From contig JALRHN010000078.1 in the NCBI GenBank assembly GCA_023259575.1, forward strand, positions 1 through 7,439: a stretch of DNA of 7,439 nt, given 5' to 3'. This DNA comes from Candidatus Kapaibacterium sp. Its GTDB lineage: Bacteria; Bacteroidota; Ignavibacteria; Kapaibacteriales; UBA961. A model generated the notes under the pieces. The model was given only the letters and a program-made list of their open reading frames with translations, was not told where the DNA came from and searched no databases. Positions within the stretch are counted from its first letter, which is position 1, and the number at the start of each line of letters is the position of its first letter. Made by a program: the position numbers and the translations under genes. This document shows, one piece after another, positions 7,095 through 7,439 of this stretch.

Positions 7095-7340
7095 ATGATG
7101 AAAACAGAGTTGCGATCTTATTTTTTAGATCAAAGAAATACAATTCCTGCAGAGATTCGTGAGGAATTATCAGCATTGATATGTAATAATATTGTTTCTT
7201 CAACTGAATGGAAAGAATATAGCTCTATAATGCTATATATTCCATTTAAGTCTGAAGTGAATATTCGTCCTTTAATTGAGCTTGCTTGGAGAGAGGATAA
7301 AAAGGTATTTTTACCTAAAATTGATATTCAACTTAATTAA
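7095..7340 (+). pseudogene. ygfA: 5-formyltetrahydrofolate cyclo-ligase, N-terminal fragment (truncated)
   Basis: The intact enzyme (also called 5,10-methenyltetrahydrofolate synthetase) converts 5-formyl-THF to 5,10-methenyl-THF using ATP and is usually 180-200 residues. Only 81 residues are present here. They match the family's N-terminal half: basic start KTELRSYFLDQRNTIP (3-18), strand SIMLYIPFKSEVNIRPLI (44-61) with the Glu-x-x-x-x-x-Leu-Ile pattern, then AWREDKKVFLPKI (64-76). Reading stops at TAA (7338-7340) directly after the LPK strand, so the GxGGGYYDR ATP-binding loop and the rest of the fold are missing. The +1 frame continues briefly (NFLTFSRIRTRKDW) to another stop at 7381, and no frame carries recognisable C-terminal motifs in the last 99 bases. 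A point frameshift followed by decay, or an insertion or rearrangement near 7335-7340, would explain this; an assembly error cannot be excluded. Either ATG (7095 or 7098) could start it; neither has an SD. Confidence 0.75.
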
Positions 7341-7439
7341 TTTTTTAACTTTTAGTAGAATCAGAACCAGAAAAGACTGGTAAATCTGAAAAACTTTTTA
7401 ATCAGTAATAGATATAATTATTAATTGTGTCAAGTGACA

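Noticed and set aside
7366..7381. Small inverted repeat ACCAG-AAAAGA-CTGGT after the cyclo-ligase fragment
   Set aside because: The stem is only 5 bp and no T-run follows, so it is too weak to call a terminator.
7355..7408. Short frame reading VESEPEKTGKSEKLFNQ before a stop at 7406-7408
   Set aside because: A stop lies just upstream in the same frame, there is no start codon, and it shows no similarity to the missing part of the cyclo-ligase.

Overview
The window is AT-rich (about one third G+C by eye) and densely coded, with six recognisable protein genes and no RNA gene, CRISPR array or recognisable insertion sequence. It comes from a Gram-negative bacterium: it holds the LPS-export ATPase LptB and an exported HtrA-type protease with a lipoprotein-like signal. 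Start codons include TTG (lptB) and GTG (priA). Clear Shine-Dalgarno sequences precede lptB and rimM, and a sigma70-like promoter precedes priA. The phylum cannot be fixed from this window. The HtrA protease-domain wording and the long 842-residue PriA recall FCB-group bacteria (Bacteroidota/Ignavibacteria relatives), while LptB is closer to proteobacterial wording and the SD use is not typical of Bacteroidota. An AT-rich, possibly host-associated lineage would fit, but this is inference.

Layout. Positions 1-1903 (minus strand) carry an HtrA/DegP-like serine protease followed 27 nt later by lptB, which runs off the left edge; this looks like a two-gene envelope-maintenance operon. A 142-nt divergent intergenic region (1904-2045) holds a good promoter for priA, the replication-restart helicase, on the plus strand (2046-4574). 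priA converges on rimM (4571-5107, minus strand), and their stop codons overlap within one TTAA. rimM lies 13 nt downstream of a 628-residue superfamily 2 helicase of unrecognised subfamily (5121-7007, minus strand), so helicase and rimM are probably co-transcribed. A second divergent region (7008-7094) leads to the N-terminal part of a 5-formyltetrahydrofolate cyclo-ligase gene (7095-7340, plus strand), which stops after 81 codons and appears broken. The last 99 bases hold no supported gene.

Functionally these are mostly housekeeping genes for envelope quality control, LPS export, replication restart, 30S ribosome maturation and folate recycling. The items least explained are the SF2 helicase placed upstream of rimM, the enlarged N-terminal part of PriA, the truncated cyclo-ligase, and an identical 8-bp palindromic -10 element (ATTATAAT) in both divergent intergenic regions. 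I found no convincing new multi-gene system; the helicase is the best candidate for a closer look.
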